In this document: piece after piece, positions 22,301 to 33,643 of the stretch | How positions within the stretch are numbered: position 1 is the first letter of the stretch | How the letters are laid out: the number at the start of each line of letters is the position of its first letter | From: Larix kaempferi | Taxonomy: Eukaryota > Streptophyta > Pinopsida > Pinales > Pinaceae | NCBI GenBank assembly: GCA_027924585.1 | Contig: BSBM01000370.1 | Location: forward strand, 26,779,501-26,843,500 | DNA length: 64,000 nucleotides | Direction: 5' to 3' | Program-made: the position numbers and the translations under genes | The notes under the pieces: generated by a model | The model's input: the letters and a program-made list of their open reading frames with translations, nothing else | Told to the model about the DNA's origin: nothing | Databases searched by the model: none

Positions 22301-24780
22301 ATTGTGATTATAAGGAAGCCATTCACTAAACCTAAAATTCATATTGTAGACAACATATATTGCTCCTGATCACTACTCCCTTGAATTAGCTTTGCAAGAT
22401 ACGTACACAGTGATGTCCATTCTTTTCCAAAGTTCACATGGTTTGATGACTTTAAATCTATTCATGTCCCTATTAGATGGTATCTTATATGTTAACAATT
22501 TCAAATAAAGTTCACTGGTTAGCCTTCTTCATAGTATCTTGCTGCAAAAGAAAGTGCCATTATTGCTTTCTCGACATTGTTTTACATATTTCTTCTTTTG
22601 CAACTCATCTTAGGTTGTGTTCCATTCTCTGGGATATTCAAATTGAAATGGGAAAAGACCTTTGCATGTTTGGAACGTTCGCAACATGCAAATGGATCAT
22701 GAAACTAGAGAAAATGACAAAATCATGGTTGAAATAGACATAAATCATTTCTGTCATGTCACATACAATGTGGTTAGCAATGTCAGGAGATTCAACTTGC
22801 CAGCCTGGAGCTGGAAATATTATAGAACATAAAATTATCCCATTGGCTTGAAACAACAACAAAAAATCATGTTTGCATTACATTGGCATATGCAGTTCCT
22901 CTTGGACAATGCATGTACAATACATTGCATGGAATTGGCCTTAAACATTGACAAGTCCATTTGCAGAGATTATGACACATGCCATTGTTGACTCAATAAC
23001 ATTTTGGAAAAAAAAACAGAAAAAGAAAAAAAAGTGTGCCTAACAACTTGTTGAGCATTTTATTCATAGTGATCCTTGAAGCCATCATTTGCTATCCTTG
23101 AATTTGTCCTTCATTGTCATAGAGATCATGCACTTTACAATGCCCATCATTAAGATCATTTATTAAATTGATTTGCTATGTGCTATCCAGAATTCCCACA
23201 ATGACAAACAACTAGCCCGTTGATGGAAATTTCTAAAGTTTTTCATGGTTCATGCTTTTTGATAGGAATTTTTCTTTTCATTGTGCAAAGGGAGCAATTA
23301 AAGATGCGTAGATTAGGGAACATGCTGTTTTCTTTGCATATCCTTCTTCAACATGGAATTGGACTATGCCAATATAGCTAGCATCATTTTATTTGCAATT
23401 GTTTACTATGAAATTTGTCACTACAACAACATCCATTTTGTCTTTCTTTGTGTTTTATTCACTTCAAATACCAAAACTTACTGATACTTCCTACATTGGA
23501 TTCCCTGTTTACTGATATTCTCTCTTCCTTTGATCTTGATTTTGAATGGATAGTCTCGCTACAGATGCTTGTTTTTTCCCCGCTCCCAGGAGTTAATGGC
23601 CCTTTTCATTGCGTAAAAATACCTTGTAGGTAACTTAGGTGTCTAATTTCATTTTTTGAATCAAGCAATATTAATGCATAAGGTGTTGTAGTATCAAGCA
23701 AGATCTCTATTATAATGAAAAACAAGGTTTAGGAAAGAGCTTTATCTAGGAACAAATTCTAAAATTCATTGAAGATTTTACATTCTAAATTGATTTCATT
23801 CAAGAGTTTTTCAATTGTCTTACTTTCAAAATTAGAGCTGCATTTGCACAATTCCTTTTTTCAAAGAAAGTTGGCATAAATCTGCATCGAGAAAGTAAAT
23901 GGTGTATCAGCAGAAAGTAGTTTCCATTTCACTATGTCAATTCATCTAGTAAAAACTGGAACCGGAGGCTAAAAAATCCTTGCTTTCTCCTAACAGTTTT
24001 ATGTTCTACATAGTTTGGAGTATGGAAAAAGAACCTAAAATTCATTGTAATTACTATACCCTTCGCCATGATTTTCTCTTAACTTCATCAAGTGGTTATT
24101 TTAAAGATGTATTACTTTTGCCGTGTCATTGGCAGATGCATATATGCAACCGACTGTATTTGAAACAACAAAAATTAAAAAAAAATCCAACTTCGTTTGT
24201 CTATATCTAGCCTTCGAAATCATATAAGCTTTCGTTATGACACACTTCACAGTTTCAACCAGCATAGACCTTTGCTTAGAGTAAATTTTATATAGTAAAC
24301 TAACATGTCATGAGCAAATGATCTACTCATTTTTCCTCTTGCCTAGTGAACATGCGTTTCCTACATTGTTTCCACTATTTCCTCTAACTATTTCCTATGT
24401 TGCAGTCTTATGCTTTACATGAGACCATTGAAACACTCCAAAATTTCCTGCAAATTCTACACTTTTAACTCTCTTTGCTCCATTATTCTAGTATCCCCCT
24501 CTATGAAGAAGACAACTTTGTAAAGCAAATGCATTATGTATTTAGCCATAAGTTTGTTGCTAGGCCAAGCCAATGTTTCTTATCTCTTGCTTTTATCTAA
24601 TGTTTACATTTTTTTATATTTAAATAATTATTGCACCGGTCAACATGGCATGTTCTTATCAAACACCCTTGGCATCTTTTTCTCTTTCTTTGTCCCTTGT
24701 TTCCCTAGCTTCCATATGTTCTCTTGTTTCAATTGTTACAAACATTCGCTCACTTTTATTCTACTTTAGTAGCTCCAGCA
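19318..24780. other. AT-rich stretch without recognisable genes
   Basis: About 5.5 kb with only short frames. I see no terminal repeats, protein motifs or arrays that I can defend. The right part (about 22.5-24.78 kb) has the same T-rich, ttgcatttgca-type texture as 39.4-42.7 kb and may be 5' non-coding sequence of the Helentron-like element, but no boundary could be placed. Confidence 0.45.
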
Positions 24781-25340
24781 GAAAAGGAACTACCCCTCCA
24801 ATTAAGAGTCAAGTTGTTGATGAAATTGATGTTGGGTTGTTAGAAAATAATTTGTTCCGCTTGCAAGCTTTCCATGATCACAATGGATATTGTCTCTTCG
24901 ATGCACTTGCTGTGCTAACGCATTTTCACTACACATCCATAGAAATAAGACAAGCAGTTACAAACCATTTTCATGTTCACCTTGCATAGGGAGATCCTTA
25001 TGCAATAACTTCATCGAACTTGGAATTTTCATTTGAATACTTGTCAGAGTTACACGGCATGGAAGATAAAAATATTTATCTTCAATGAATGTCCCAAACT
25101 ACTTCACAACCAGATGAAAAAAGTATATATGTCCTGCGGGGCGATATCTTTTGCATTAAGTGGTATGCAAATTGGTTGAATGTACCTGTTGCTGTATGGT
25201 CATTATCTGCGAAAAAAAGTACTTGCACTTCAACATTGTTTTTACTAGCTATTGCTACAATATTGTGTTCTACGATCACATACCAGCTGCTGGCCACTTT
25301 GAACCATTGCTCTCTTGCAAATCATATGGACCTTCCAAAT
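24781..25340 (+). pseudogene. OTU-like cysteine protease module A (Helentron N-terminus)
   Basis: The frame opening at 24781, after an acceptor-like ttctactttag, reads through HNGYCLFDALAVL at about 24880-24920. This resembles the OTU catalytic D-G-x-C-L-F motif, with the Asp apparently altered. About 250 bp later, in another frame, AGHFEPLL (about 25290-25312) matches the C-terminal OTU histidine motif (HYEPL-like). Stops at 24988 and 25086 and a frameshift separate the halves. OTU domains are deubiquitinase-like cysteine proteases fused to some Helitron proteins; their role in transposition is not settled. Identification rests on motif order, not a profile search. Confidence 0.55.
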
Positions 25341-25454
25341 CTCTTCCACAACAATTGCCATCAAATATTTCCAACAGCTATTTTTTGAATAAGTTTTTTG
25401 AAATACATGTCTTCAAAGACATGCTAATGCAATAGAGCTTTGATATATTTTCCC

Positions 25455-25900
25455 CAATTGAAGGATATTGTTGTGACTCTTTGTTCGTTTCAATTTCAAA
25501 GTTGACAACAACTTTTGATAGTCTAGGCCTTATAAATATGGTTGCACAAACTTTCTAAAATTGCATGCAATCTAATGACACCAGAGCAGTACACTGTTTG
25601 TCTACATTTTTGCACATAGACATAGTACAAGAAAACTATCTTGTTTCTAACTGGGAAACCTATGTTATCAATTTGGCAGAGCCTTTTAGCATTGGCCATA
25701 TAAATGGTGGTCAATTTGTAAACCAATGGCTGTGCGAGATGTTAGAAATTAACATTTTCATGTGGGGCATGCGTTCGTGCAAAATCCAACACCGTTTCTA
25801 TTCAACAAACACATTCGCAACCATTATTTATCTATTGCACCATGAGATTGACAGATGCCATACACATTTCCATCCATTGTTCCAGAGAAATCCTCAAAGA
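25455..25900 (+). pseudogene. OTU-like module B
   Basis: A second module repeats the pattern of module A. EGYCCDSLFVSISK at about 25462-25505 is the Cys-motif counterpart. About 330 bp later come a WLCEMLEINIFMW block, comparable to WYANWLNVPVAVW in module A, and THFHPLF at about 25860-25882 as the His-motif counterpart. The open frame 25565-26179 covers its C-terminal half; a stop near 25558 separates the N-terminal half. The tandem arrangement suggests an internal duplication or a two-OTU ancestor. The assignment is by comparison with module A and OTU motif spacing. Confidence 0.5.
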
Positions 25901-26470
25901 ACATCCTCCACAATCGACAACTCCATGTCAAATACCATTTTCATTGATTTGGTGAATAAGAGTAACAAAAATGCATTTCAATTGTCTACCACGAATGTCC
26001 TTGACAAAAACATTGACATCAATGCATGCCAAAAGTCAGTGAAGAGAAAACTTGTAAAAAGACAAAACACATGCGCAAGGAAAAAACCAACTAGAACAAA
26101 GCCAAATATTGCAAACATGAACATACATACATCAATTGTCAATGAAACATGGCTAGATGGAGACATCAACATGCAATGAGAAGTTTCCAAAGCACAATTC
26201 AAAGACCCACGTTCAACAAAGAAGACTATGCGCATAGAAGCATTCCAAGCTTCTAAAAAACAAAAACAAAAACAAAAACAAAAAGCTAAACAAGCAACTA
26301 TACAATACTTGAAAAATATTCAAGATACACCTACCTATACAAACTCTATTTGTAGGCGCTTGTATTTTAAAAATACATATGCCGCATCAATGAAAGCTAG
26401 AATCCTTGCCATGGATGGACATGCCCCCTTCTTTTGCATTGAATGAGTATATATGCAAATATTGCAAAAA
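25901..26470 (+). pseudogene. Basic linker between OTU modules and DUF6570-like block
   Basis: The same frame continues to 26179 with a Lys/Arg/Asn-rich tail (KSVKRKLVKRQN, ARKKPTRTKPN), as in disordered DNA-binding linkers. A short caaaaa repeat lies at about 26260-26290. Near 26430-26470 the frame reading ICKYCKKSFQF shows a C-x2-C pair that could be half of a zinc-binding site. Stops and frame changes interrupt it. No family was recognised. Confidence 0.4.
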
Positions 26471-26479
26471 AAGTTTCCA

Positions 26480-26890
26480 ATTCAGAGACACTGATCTTTA
26501 CAACTCCACTTAACATTCGTCGCAACATTGCCTTGCCCTATGTAGACATATTAACACCTTTGGAGGAGAGACTTGTCTCCCCAAGGATTGAGTTTTCTCA
26601 TATACAGAAACTAGGATATAAAAGAGCTTAGATAGGGTTGATCGGATTTGTCATTAATGTACTTGCATCCTTGGAGAAAGTACAAAATGCTTTTCCAAGG
26701 AATCTTGATGATGACATTACAATTGTAGTTATGCTAAAGCGAAAATTGGAATACAAAAATGCATACGTCTATGGATATGTTCATTCGAATATTGTCATGC
26801 TTGCATTGAAAACTCTTTGTAGCATGGAACTTTACAAATTAGAACATGTTGATGTTACTGCAGATTGGGAAGAACAATTCCAGGATTTGG
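26480..26890 (+). pseudogene. DUF6570-like domain of Helitron protein
   Basis: The frame reads NIRRNIALPYVDILTPLEER, then LVSPRIEFSHIQKLGY, an in-frame stop (26629-26631), and VINVLASLEKVQNAFPRNLDD. The core pattern, P..ELT.LEERLVSPRI.F..I..L followed by G.VVNVP......LPR..D, is the conserved DUF6570 region that precedes the Helitron-like N-terminal domain in many Helitron proteins. The single stop does not change frame, so the domain continues into the long open frame that follows. Confidence 0.65.
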
Positions 26891-27972
26891 CAAGGAAACA
26901 ATCCACCGAAATTTCAATTGCATATTCAAGTGATGAAGATGAAACTTATGCAACTCCCAAAGAAACCAATGACAACATTTATGACACTGAAATGGAACCA
27001 ATAACAGATACATTAGTGCATGGATATGGAGAAACACATCTAATCAATGATTTGTCTAACAAGTACATAGAAATTGCACCTTCTGAAAACTATCGACCCT
27101 TGGGCATTTTCCAAGATAGGTTCTCTGAAGAGCTCAATTTCCCCACACTTTTCTATGGTTGCAGCCAACCCAATGAAATTTACAAATGGTATCGATACCA
27201 ACAAATAACACAATGGGAGCTTCAACATGAGAGCATGGACTTTGAAGCACATCCTACAAATTTGTTCTTCAAAACAATCAAAATACTAATAGGTCAAATT
27301 TCTGGTACTTGTTGGATATCTATTTGTATAGGAGAATTGAAAGGAAAAAAATTGAAAGCAAAAGATGTGAAATCACAAGCCAATTTTGAAAAAGTTATGA
27401 AATCGTCAATTGCATATCACACTTTGAAGGTCGTTCGAACATCTCTTGACTATTTTGACAACATGAAGACATATCTTTTTTCAATGATCCTACAACTAGG
27501 CCCACCAATTTTTTTTGTCAGTTTCTCAATTGTTGAACATATTTGGAAAGATTTATGTGATGCTTTGAAACATCTTGAAAGAAAAAACCTTGAAAACCCC
27601 CTTGATTTTCCCATGGACAATGATATTGACACTTTGATAAGAAAACACTCGGCGGTTTGCAGCCGTTATTATAGACACAAACTGAATGCATTAAAATCCT
27701 TGATCTTGAAAAATAATTCTCTATTTGGCAAGGTGAACGACTATTTTTTCACAACTGAGTTCCAACAAAGAGGAAACAAACATGAACATGGTCTTCTTTG
27801 GATTGAGAATGCACCAGTTTATGGCAAGAACAAAAATCATGAAATTACTTCTTTTGTCAATTGTTATATCTCAACAGATTCATCGTTGCTTATTGAATAC
27901 TTCATAAAGATTCAAATTCATCGACACACAAGAACATGTAAAAATCACCGTCATTCTAAGTGTAGATTTTGA
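26638..27972 (+). pseudogene. Helitron Rep N-terminal half (444-codon open frame)
   Basis: This is the longest open frame in the window, but it begins after a stop and without a convincing ATG. It holds the Helitron-like N-terminal region: RPLGIFQDRFSEELNFPTLF at about 27095-27155, then DYFFTTEFQQRGNKHEHGLL. The HEH triplet at 27781-27789 is the HUH metal-binding motif of rolling-circle Rep nucleases. HTRTCKN...CRF closes the frame. The TGA at 27970-27972 falls inside the domain; the same frame continues beyond it with FP...LVLEPLD, so it is a nonsense change rather than the natural end. Confidence 0.8.
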
Positions 27973-28640
27973 TTCCCGATGTTCCCTATTGATATTACAT
28001 TAGTTTTGGAGCCCCTAGATCATGAATTAAAAAACCTGGATGAAAAGAAAAATCTCCTCTCTTCTGTTCTTGAATATAAATAATACCCCAAAAAATGTCC
28101 TTTGACTCATTCCTACAGGAATTGGATTTGAATAGATACTACTACATCAAACTATTGCGCTCTTCAATCGACCATCCCATGCTTCTGCTAAAAACATCAT
28201 CCTTCATATATTTGGATAAACCCATTTGCAAAAGGCATTCCAAATTTTTGGCAAGCAAACACTGATACTCAATTCATTCTAGATGTCTATGCTACTGCAA
28301 CATACGTAAGCTCGTACATAACGAAACTAGGTAGGCCTATGATAATAGCTTTAAAAAAATCAAGGAAGAGATAGTCTCTTTCCAACAACTATGGCCAGCT
28401 TGAAACAATACGAAGACTTGGAAACACGCTTTTAAACATGCAACAAATGTCCATAAGAAAAGTAGTTCATATTGTGCTTTTCTTGCCTCGACATTCATCT
28501 TCAAGAAGAAATTTTTTCATCAACAACGCACTAGATGATAAAAGAAATGTCGTTTTAAAGAAACCATCCTTGCTAGGAAAATAGCCCGACGATTCTGAAG
28601 AGATTATTTTCCCATCTGTTATAGAAAAATACCTTGAACT
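27973..28640 (+). pseudogene. Helitron Rep C-terminal half with two-tyrosine motif
   Basis: Read in the same frame as the preceding 444-codon stretch, this contains WQANTDTQFILDVYATATYV followed by SSYITK. The two tyrosines at 28303 and 28315 (Y-x3-Y) correspond to the paired catalytic tyrosines of Helitron Rep proteins, which cleave and join single-stranded DNA. A NTLLNMQQMSIRKVVHIVL block and a later LPRHSSSRRNFFIN block match the Rep-helicase linker. At least four stops are scattered here. Confidence 0.75.
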
Positions 28641-30560
28641 TTAAAATATTGCTTTGGTTGAATACACATCTTCCTATTGCTTGATTCATAAGAAAACATT
28701 CAAAAGAAATAGGCTGTGTATCATTCGATATATTTGTTACAACAAAGAAAAAGATACTGAATTTTTTTTCCAGAGAGAAGCTTTTGCTATTTGTCCCTCA
28801 CAGGAACCTTTCCAGCTTGTTATAAAATCCTCTTCAAACATGGACAAAAGCATATGGAAAATACAAGAAACAAATAGACTGTGTGGAAGAAAATTATATA
28901 GCTAAATCCACAACAAAATGGGGTGATCTTGACATTGCAAAGGACAAAATCGAGTCGCAACTTGAAATTAAAACGAACTCCATCACAACAAGGAAAGACA
29001 AAATTCATCCTGATCCTTTTGAATAACATGATATTCATAATGATCTTCTTGACAAAAGAAGAAGGCATTTGTCAAAAGACTTGAAGATTTCCAATTTAAC
29101 AGAGAAGCCATTTATCCCTAACAAAGATGAGTATTTTGCAACTAAAATAAATATAATGGCCGAGCAACAATTTATTGTCAAAGATATTATTGCAAAAATA
29201 AAAAACAATCCTTCAAAGTCGATTTATTTGTTTCTCATAGGAAGCGCTGGCATGGGAAAAACACATACTGCAAAAGCTCTTTACAATGCTCTTGTATTTT
29301 TCTATGACAAATAACTAGGAAGCGATCCATTGAAAATAAAATGGCTTGTTTTTTCATTAACTAGAAAAGAAACATACCATGTAAATGGCGTCACAATTCA
29401 CTGTGCCTTTATACTACCCTTGAGCTCCACAAAATTGCTCCCATTAAGTTCAAATACACTAGATCTTTTAACCAAAGACTACGAACAACTTCGAGTAGTC
29501 TTAATTGATGAAGTTTCTTTAACAAGATCTCGAATTCTTTATAACATAGACAAACGACTACGTGAAATCATGCATATTCTGACAAAAACTTTTGGAAATC
29601 TTGATTTCATTTTTGCGGCAATCTCTTCAAAGCAGAGCCTGTTCATGATTCTTGGATTTTTGAATTTCCAAGTTTCCAACAACAAAAGTTTTCCTACAAT
29701 TTTTGGACTGACACTATAGAATATTATGAACTAAAAATTGTTTTCAAGCAAACAAATGAAACATTCATCTCGATTTTGAATAGAATAAGGCAAGGGAAAC
29801 AAACGTTTGATGATATTCATTATTTAAATCAACATTGTCATAGACAACCACCACTTGATCCATCATTCCCATTTCTATATTATTGCAACAAGGATGTCGA
29901 ACAACATAACTCTAGAATGTTGTCACTTGTGGAAATATGAGCATTTACTTTTGTTGCAGATGACACCAAGATTGATCCAATTGACAACATTTTTTATAGA
30001 CAAAAAAAAATCCAGCTCCCTTCTACAATCACCCTAAAAAGAAATATGCTTGTAGAGATAGTAGGCATAAACTACTCAATTGAATATGGTCTTGTCAATG
30101 GCATTGAAGGTATCTTTAAACACTTTATCCAGGCATCTCTAGACATCATTTGGATCAAATTTGCTAATTCCAAATTCGGTGCGATTGCACGAGCCAATAT
30201 GCGACATCTCTACACTAGTTCCATCATTAGAAATTGGACACCTATCAAAAGAGTGGAAACACAAATATCCCTTGGAAATAAAATAAATTTCATTTGGGTA
30301 CAATTCCCATTCCAGTTGGCATGTGCTTGAACAATTCATAGAGCATAGGGGTTAGCACTAGAAAAATTTGCTTTCGACCCAAAGGGGTCTCAAAACATGG
30401 GCTTGTTTATACTGCATTGTCTCGTGTAGAGAGCATTGAATGTCTCTATATTGTAAATAAATTTCAACAAAAAAACTTCTCAGTTTCACCAAAAGTTGTT
30501 GTTGAATTAAACAGATTAGAAAAAAATGCAGGCCCATAGTTTGAATATGGCCTAAATTCA
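28641..30560 (+). pseudogene. PIF1-type superfamily 1 helicase of Helentron
   Basis: The helicase follows Rep in order. RNRLCIIRYICYNK (about 28708-28755) is the linker. The Walker A box GSAGMGKTHTAKAL lies at 29240-29281 and the Walker B box VLIDEVS at about 29498-29518, with D-E at 29507-29512. NRIRQGKQTFDDIHYLNQHC marks the middle. GLVNGIEG (about 30090), FPFQLACA then TIHRA.G (about 30305-30355), and TALSRVESIECLYIV (about 30411-30455) mark the C-terminal PIF1 motifs. The enzyme would unwind the displaced strand. Frameshifts fall at about 29314, 29720 and 29935, with stops elsewhere, for example between FPFQLACA and TIHRA. Confidence 0.8.
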
Positions 30561-30579
30561 ATTCCAAATACTAAGCACA

Positions 30580-31207
30580 TGTTCACATCTCTGCTTAACA
30601 TAGGCGGCTTGATTCACACATAGACGATGTCACAAATTACATTGAACTAATGCAATCAGGCATTCTATGTCTTGAACAAACCCATATGCATATGTCTCAT
30701 GAAATTGGAATGTTTGTAAAACATTACAATTGCATTGCGACACAGTGAGTACATGGATTGCTTACAGTTATAAAGAAAGATATTCCTATCCTAAAAACAA
30801 TTACTTATATTGAAAATTCAATTAAGGAAATTGTCACTGACCTTAAGCTTACAAACACTATTCTAAAGATCGTGAGTATTTATAACATACCAAATACCAT
30901 TCCTGACAAACTGCTTCATGTTTTGAATTGTATTATGTAACTAGAAAACAACAACAAAACACTAGTCCTTCTTGCTCGTGACTTCAACATTGAAATGTTG
31001 AAGGAAGCATTGTCAAAGAAAAAACTGCAAATGTTGATGGACATTAACAATCTAAAATTAAAAACAAATAAGGCTACAACAAGCAATGGTTCTATGATTG
31101 ACCACTTCTTGACAAATATAAATCTTGACAGCATTTCATTTACTATTTTTGATGCTTATTGGTCCGACCATTTTACTACTCTCTTGTCAATTCCTTTTGC
31201 TTGTGTT
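30580..31207 (+). pseudogene. Endonuclease/exonuclease/phosphatase (EEP) domain, Helentron C-terminus
   Basis: Across two or three frames the sequence reads HIDDVTNYIELMQSGILCLE followed by QTHMH, the N-terminal EEP block with the E of the Q-E-T motif region. Next come LARDFNIEML (about 30973-31000), equivalent to the usual GDFN motif but with G changed to R, SMIDHFLTN (about 31092-31118), and YWSDHFTTLLSI (about 31159-31194), the C-terminal S-D-H catalytic motif. The order and spacing fit the AP-endonuclease-like domain fused downstream of the helicase in Helentrons. A stop near 30938 and others make it non-functional. Confidence 0.75.
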
Positions 31208-31405
31208 TAATATTCTTTCTTTGCTTTTCTCAATTGCATGTGTTTCTGTCATTTCCTTTGCTTTATCTTTCTTTGAGTTGTTCATTCCATTCACAACTAT
31301 ACATATTGAGACTTCTTTTACCATCAACAAATTCAAAATAGAAACATGTATGGTGCATAGGACATATGCATGTGTGCTCATGCTATTTTCACTATTTGCA
31401 CATGG
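31208..31405 (+). other. Sequence between EEP domain and solo LTR
   Basis: The frame of the EEP domain closes at 31208. What follows is T-rich with no terminal hairpin that I can assign as the Helentron 3' end. Confidence 0.4.
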
Positions 31406-31410
31406 AAATG

Positions 31411-31919
31411 TGTAAGTTTTAAACCTTAACAGTGAAGTACAAACTTATATGATTCTTAAGCATTAACAGAAAATACACAATGGCACACACATTACACAGA
31501 GATTTTCACCTGGAAACCCTTAACCGGGAAAAAACCAACAAAACTTAGAGCCGCATAGCTCCTTTTTCATTATATGTTTTATTTAACCATGTACAATACA
31601 ATAAATGGTATTCCGCAGCATCTAAAACCCTAATTCGTTTACCCGAAATTAGGTTACAACCCTAATCCCTTTTACCGGGATGAGATAGAGTACAATGGGT
31701 CAAAAATTGCGAAAAAACAAAAAGCAACCCAAAAAATTTTGCGCTCCACGCGGACTCCGGGGGCCTAACGGTCCGAAACGAAGGGGGTGGGCCCTGTCGG
31801 GCTACCCCCCCCTCTAACCCCCCCCCCTCCGAACGCGCCCGGTGCAGGCGAATCACTAGTGCCGTAGGGATCGTGTTGTACACGCAGCGACCATGTGAAG
31901 AGATATAACATACCCAACA
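31411..31919 (-). mobile_element. Solo LTR, 509 bp, target duplication AAATG
   Basis: Plus-strand ends are tgtaagttttaaacc and catacccaaca. A perfect 5-bp duplication aaatg lies at 31406-31410 and 31920-31924. On the minus strand it starts TGTTGGGTATG and contains a ttttttcccggttaaggg-type stretch common near the transcript start of plant Copia LTRs, so it is placed on the minus strand. The centre (31740-31850) is very GC-rich, with C8 and C10 runs. A 90-codon minus-strand frame here is LTR sequence, not a gene. Confidence 0.9.
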
Positions 31920-31924
31920 AAATG

Positions 31925-32717
31925 AACATAACATGTTTCAATTTTCATTGTTATAACCTAGCCATTTCTCCTTGTTGATGAATGCATTCTTTCACATGTA
32001 TAGTCCTTTTACTGAGTAGACATTTTGGTATTACATTTTTGATGGCTTCCCTATATGTCAATGTAAATAAAATAGAACTCAAACAATTCACTTAACAAGG
32101 CATTAAACAATGCTATTTTTTCTTAGATTTACAACGTTTGATTCATGCTTATGATGCCAATTGTATAAAATATTGCAACAACAATGACCTTTCACTCCAT
32201 ATCTTCCACTGATATGTGTAATTTATTCTAATATAATGCTTTCACTATGAAAGCTCCAACAACAAGTTTTCCTTTAACCAACTAAGAAAAGTGGCAATTT
32301 TCATTTGATACTTGCCATTTGAACATGTTCTTGTTTGCATCTATCACACACATATGTCAAAACCTCTTTCCAACATGCTTGATGGCTCAATTGACAACTA
32401 ATATTAAAAAAAAATGGTGGGTCAGAATCTTCTCATTCTTATGCATCTATTGATTTTTCGGCGCTTCCCATTTGTCTTACTATATGAAACATATATTGCA
32501 ATTCTGTCTACTGCTTGTAGGTTTCATTGCATTTGCAAATTGACAAGAAAACATACACCATTCCAAAAAAACATAAAAAAGGTTTTGTACCCAAAAAAAC
32601 CATTGCTATGACATCGACATCAAGCAGCTCACAAATTGAAAAAATTCTAATTGCTTCACAAGATGTCCCAGAGACTACTTCAATTCCAGCAACCTCTATG
32701 ACTATGGCAAACAAAAT
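31925..32717 (+). other. Host segment between two LTR insertions, possibly Helentron 3' region
   Basis: AT-rich. A short plus-strand frame (32527-32757) with KKHKKGFVPKK and a Ser/Thr-rich tail runs into the LTR at 32718. It lies upstream, on the same strand, of the RPA-like sequence at 39.6 kb once the LTR element is removed, so it could be part of the same gene. That is inference only. Confidence 0.35.
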
Positions 32718-32939
32718 TGTACGGTGCCCAAACAGGCACATAAGGAATAATTCATGAAGACATAGGAAATAGGCATCAAAGCACACCAACTTATCATCAA
32801 TTAAAGTACATATATACAATGAGAATTGACCCTTGGATTTCGAATTCCAAGTGGTCTCTTGGACTCCTGGGTGACTCTTGGTCTACCCTCAATGGAAATA
32901 ATCAAATATTTTCCTAACACCAAGGATTAGGCTCTAACA
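32718..32939 (-). repeat. 3' LTR of the 222-bp-LTR element
   Basis: Starts tgtacggtgccc and ends ggctctaaca on the plus strand, giving TGT/ACA termini. It matches 39125-39346 along its length. Confidence 0.85.
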
Positions 32940-32955
32940 AATCCCCCCTTAATCC
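32940..32955 (-). promoter_or_regulatory. Polypurine tract
   Basis: On the minus strand the sequence attaaggggggat lies just before the LTR start TGTTAGAGCC, separated by about two bases. The run of six G residues is typical. Confidence 0.7.
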
Positions 32956-32999
32956 GAAGGGTGTATATGAGTCCAAGAAAAAGAAGAGAGCTGAATAAG

Positions 33000-33480
33000 T
33001 GGAAGTGGACAGTTACCACCAGCTGAAAATTTCCATCTAGAACATCCTTTAATAAGAAGGTTAGCTAAAAGTTTTCACATGCTTATGCTAAATACAAGAT
33101 CTCTATGAAGGGATGGTTTTGGATGAGCATCAACCGAAAGGGGATAGCGGAAGCTGAAATATTCTACTATGTGTGTGGTTTAATGCTGACCACAAACTCT
33201 TGAACTTGGTGACAACACTCCCACATAGGTTCTCTTGAACATGGCTCGAAGGCTCATAGGTTCTGTCTGGAATGGATGGAATGGTGGTTTTAAGATAACC
33301 ACAAACCAACTGGAGAGATGAAAATAGGAAGTGAACAGAAGCAACTAGATGAACATTTCCATATTGACAACCTTTTACCAAGTTAGCTAGAAACTTGCAC
33401 ATGTTTTTGCTAATATAAAGTGCTCTCGATACCGGCGGTTTTAAGATGACCACCAACTCTGGAGCTCAATTGAACATAGC
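33000..33480. repeat. Imperfect tandem duplication of about 330 bp
   Basis: Blocks such as aagtggacag..., ggttagctaaaagttttcaca and a following gctaa recur about 320-330 bp later as aagtgaacag..., agttagctagaaacttgcaca and gctaa. The copies are diverged and non-coding. Confidence 0.5.
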
Positions 33481-33643
33481 TCTTCACAGGCTCTCTTGTC
33501 CTGGGTTGCTTGCACTCGCTCGCTTGTTACTGACGGTCTTCATTTCCCCCTTGTTAGGAACAATGTGAGGAGAGTAGAGTCTCATGGTGTCACCACTAGA
33601 CATAAAACAAATGAGTAATCTATGTCATGTATATCTCCCATCT

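Larger units (their letters stand above)
24781..31207 (+). mobile_element. Degenerate Helentron-type Helitron (coding core)
   Basis: A single collinear set of domains on the plus strand: two OTU-like modules, a DUF6570-like block, HUH Rep, PIF1-type helicase and an endonuclease/exonuclease/phosphatase domain. Helitrons move by a rolling-circle-like mechanism using the Rep-helicase protein. Those with a C-terminal endonuclease are called Helentrons and are best known from animals. Numerous stops and frameshifts show it is dead. Terminal hairpins and exact ends were not identified. RPA-like coding sequence on the same strand at about 39.6-40.45 kb may belong to it after removal of nested LTR elements. 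Confidence 0.8.

Noticed and set aside
31662-31934. 90-codon minus-strand frame rich in Gly and Pro
   Set aside because: It lies within the GC-rich core of the solo LTR at 31411-31919 and is a by-product of the C-runs.
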